From: Lucinisca nassula
Taxonomy: Eukaryota; Mollusca; Bivalvia; Lucinida; Lucinidae
Assembly: GCA_963580285.1 (NCBI GenBank)
Contig: OY757025.1
Span: 114,517,900 to 114,581,899, forward strand
DNA: 64,000 nucleotides
Reading direction: 5' to 3'
Shown: piece after piece, positions 63,498 to 64,000 of the stretch
Position numbering within the stretch: position 1 is the stretch's first letter
Layout: each line of letters starts with the position of its first letter
Position numbers and translations under genes: made by a program
Notes under the pieces: model-generated
Seen by the model: the letters and a program-made list of their open reading frames with translations, nothing else
Database searches by the model: none
What the model was told of the DNA's origin: nothing

Positions 63498-63594
63498 TTG
63501 GAAATTCTGACGTTATTCAGGAACAATTTTGGGATATTGATTTCAAGCCAATACAGATCTTAGAGTGGAAAATTTCAACGACTTTACAAACACC

Positions 63595-63687
63595 CATGGA
63601 ACTACCATAACACTTTACACATGGAAATTCGGTAGGGTGATTCACCCTACCGAATTTCCATGTGTAAAGTGTTATGGTAGTTCCATG
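63595..63687. repeat. Perfect 93 bp palindrome after the integrin stop codon
   Basis: Arms 63595-63640 and 63642-63687 (46 bp each) are exact reverse complements around a single T at 63641. Arm ends are CATGGAACTACC and GGTAGTTCCATG. It starts 98 bp after the stop codon, so it is likely in the 3' UTR. No other copy is in the window. Confidence 0.95.
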
Positions 63688-63699
63688 TACTGATATAGC

Positions 63700-63925
63700 A
63701 TCAGCCTGACGCCCGTCCGTACACAACATTGTGATCACCATAACTCCAGTAAGATATATAATGATACTTGGTTTAGTTTTACATGATATCAAGTAGGTAT
63801 GTAGTGTGTAAGAACCACAACTATGGATGCCATTGTATTTAAGTTATCTCCCCTGACACTATAACCTTGTGATCACAATAACTCAAATACGCTTTGAGAT
63901 ATATTGATGGCACTTGGATTTTGTT
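63700..63925 (+). repeat. Degenerate core repeats related to element B
   Basis: GACGCCCGTCCGTACACAAC head-like start, then GAACCACAACTATGGATGCC and AAGTTATCTCCCCTGACACT. Similar to 53337-54060. Confidence 0.6.
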
Positions 63926-64000
63926 TGTTTGTTTGAATTTAGGTTTAACGTCCCATTCAACACTATTTAGGTTATTTTGGAGATGCTGCTTCCAATTTTG
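63926..64000 (-). mobile_element. SINE family 2, 3' end, cut by window edge
   Basis: TTTGTTTGTTTGAATTTAGG tail and GTTTAACGTCCCATTCAACA on the plus strand. Confidence 0.8.

Overview
The window is eukaryotic and looks molluscan, most likely from a bivalve. It has one intron-rich animal gene with short GT-AG exons 1 to 10 kb apart, and its introns are packed with repeats. The species call is inference from the repeat types: a permuted-domain Penelope-like retroelement, tRNA-headed SINEs, hairpin-headed elements with ~160 bp core repeats, and many foldback MITEs.

The only host gene I can support is an integrin alpha subunit on the + strand. Its last 16 exons lie between 1275 and 63497. They join in one open frame of 2334 nt (777 residues plus stop) with matching intron phases throughout. 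They encode the last two FG-GAP blades of the beta-propeller (1275-13826), the thigh (to 19797), calf-1 (21470-32962), calf-2 with a furin-type site (41687-56387), the membrane helix (58888-59010) and a GFFKR cytoplasmic tail (63282-63497). The 5' exons lie upstream of the window.

Everything else is mobile or repetitive DNA, often nested. (1) A decayed Penelope-like element (PLE) at about 4800-12200 has its GIY-YIG endonuclease upstream of its reverse transcriptase. Some twenty shorter pieces, mostly 5'-truncated copies of its 3' region, are scattered on both strands. (2) Hammerhead ribozymes: two intact identical copies in opposite orientation flank exons 4-5 (13081-13126 minus, 15178-15223 plus), and mutated cores sit inside a tandem dimer inserted in the PLE. 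(3) Seven tandem-repeat arrays (8247-11148, 16110-17698, 25889-26450, 32997-37989, 43487-47190, 44436-46686, 47570-49464) share one architecture. Each starts with a hairpin head followed by a CCGTC-type or similar short repeat and core repeats; six of the seven also keep a right end made of a subterminal inverted repeat, a small hairpin and CTAG or CTTG before T. They look like Helitron/Helentron-type non-autonomous elements. (4) There are two SINE families with clean target-site duplications, a CR1/Jockey-like LINE, at least seven foldback families and several microsatellites. (5) A perfect 93 bp palindrome lies 98 bp after the integrin stop codon.

No operon, phage, plasmid or CRISPR feature is present. 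All coordinates were read by eye, so repeat edges are approximate unless a target-site duplication is given.
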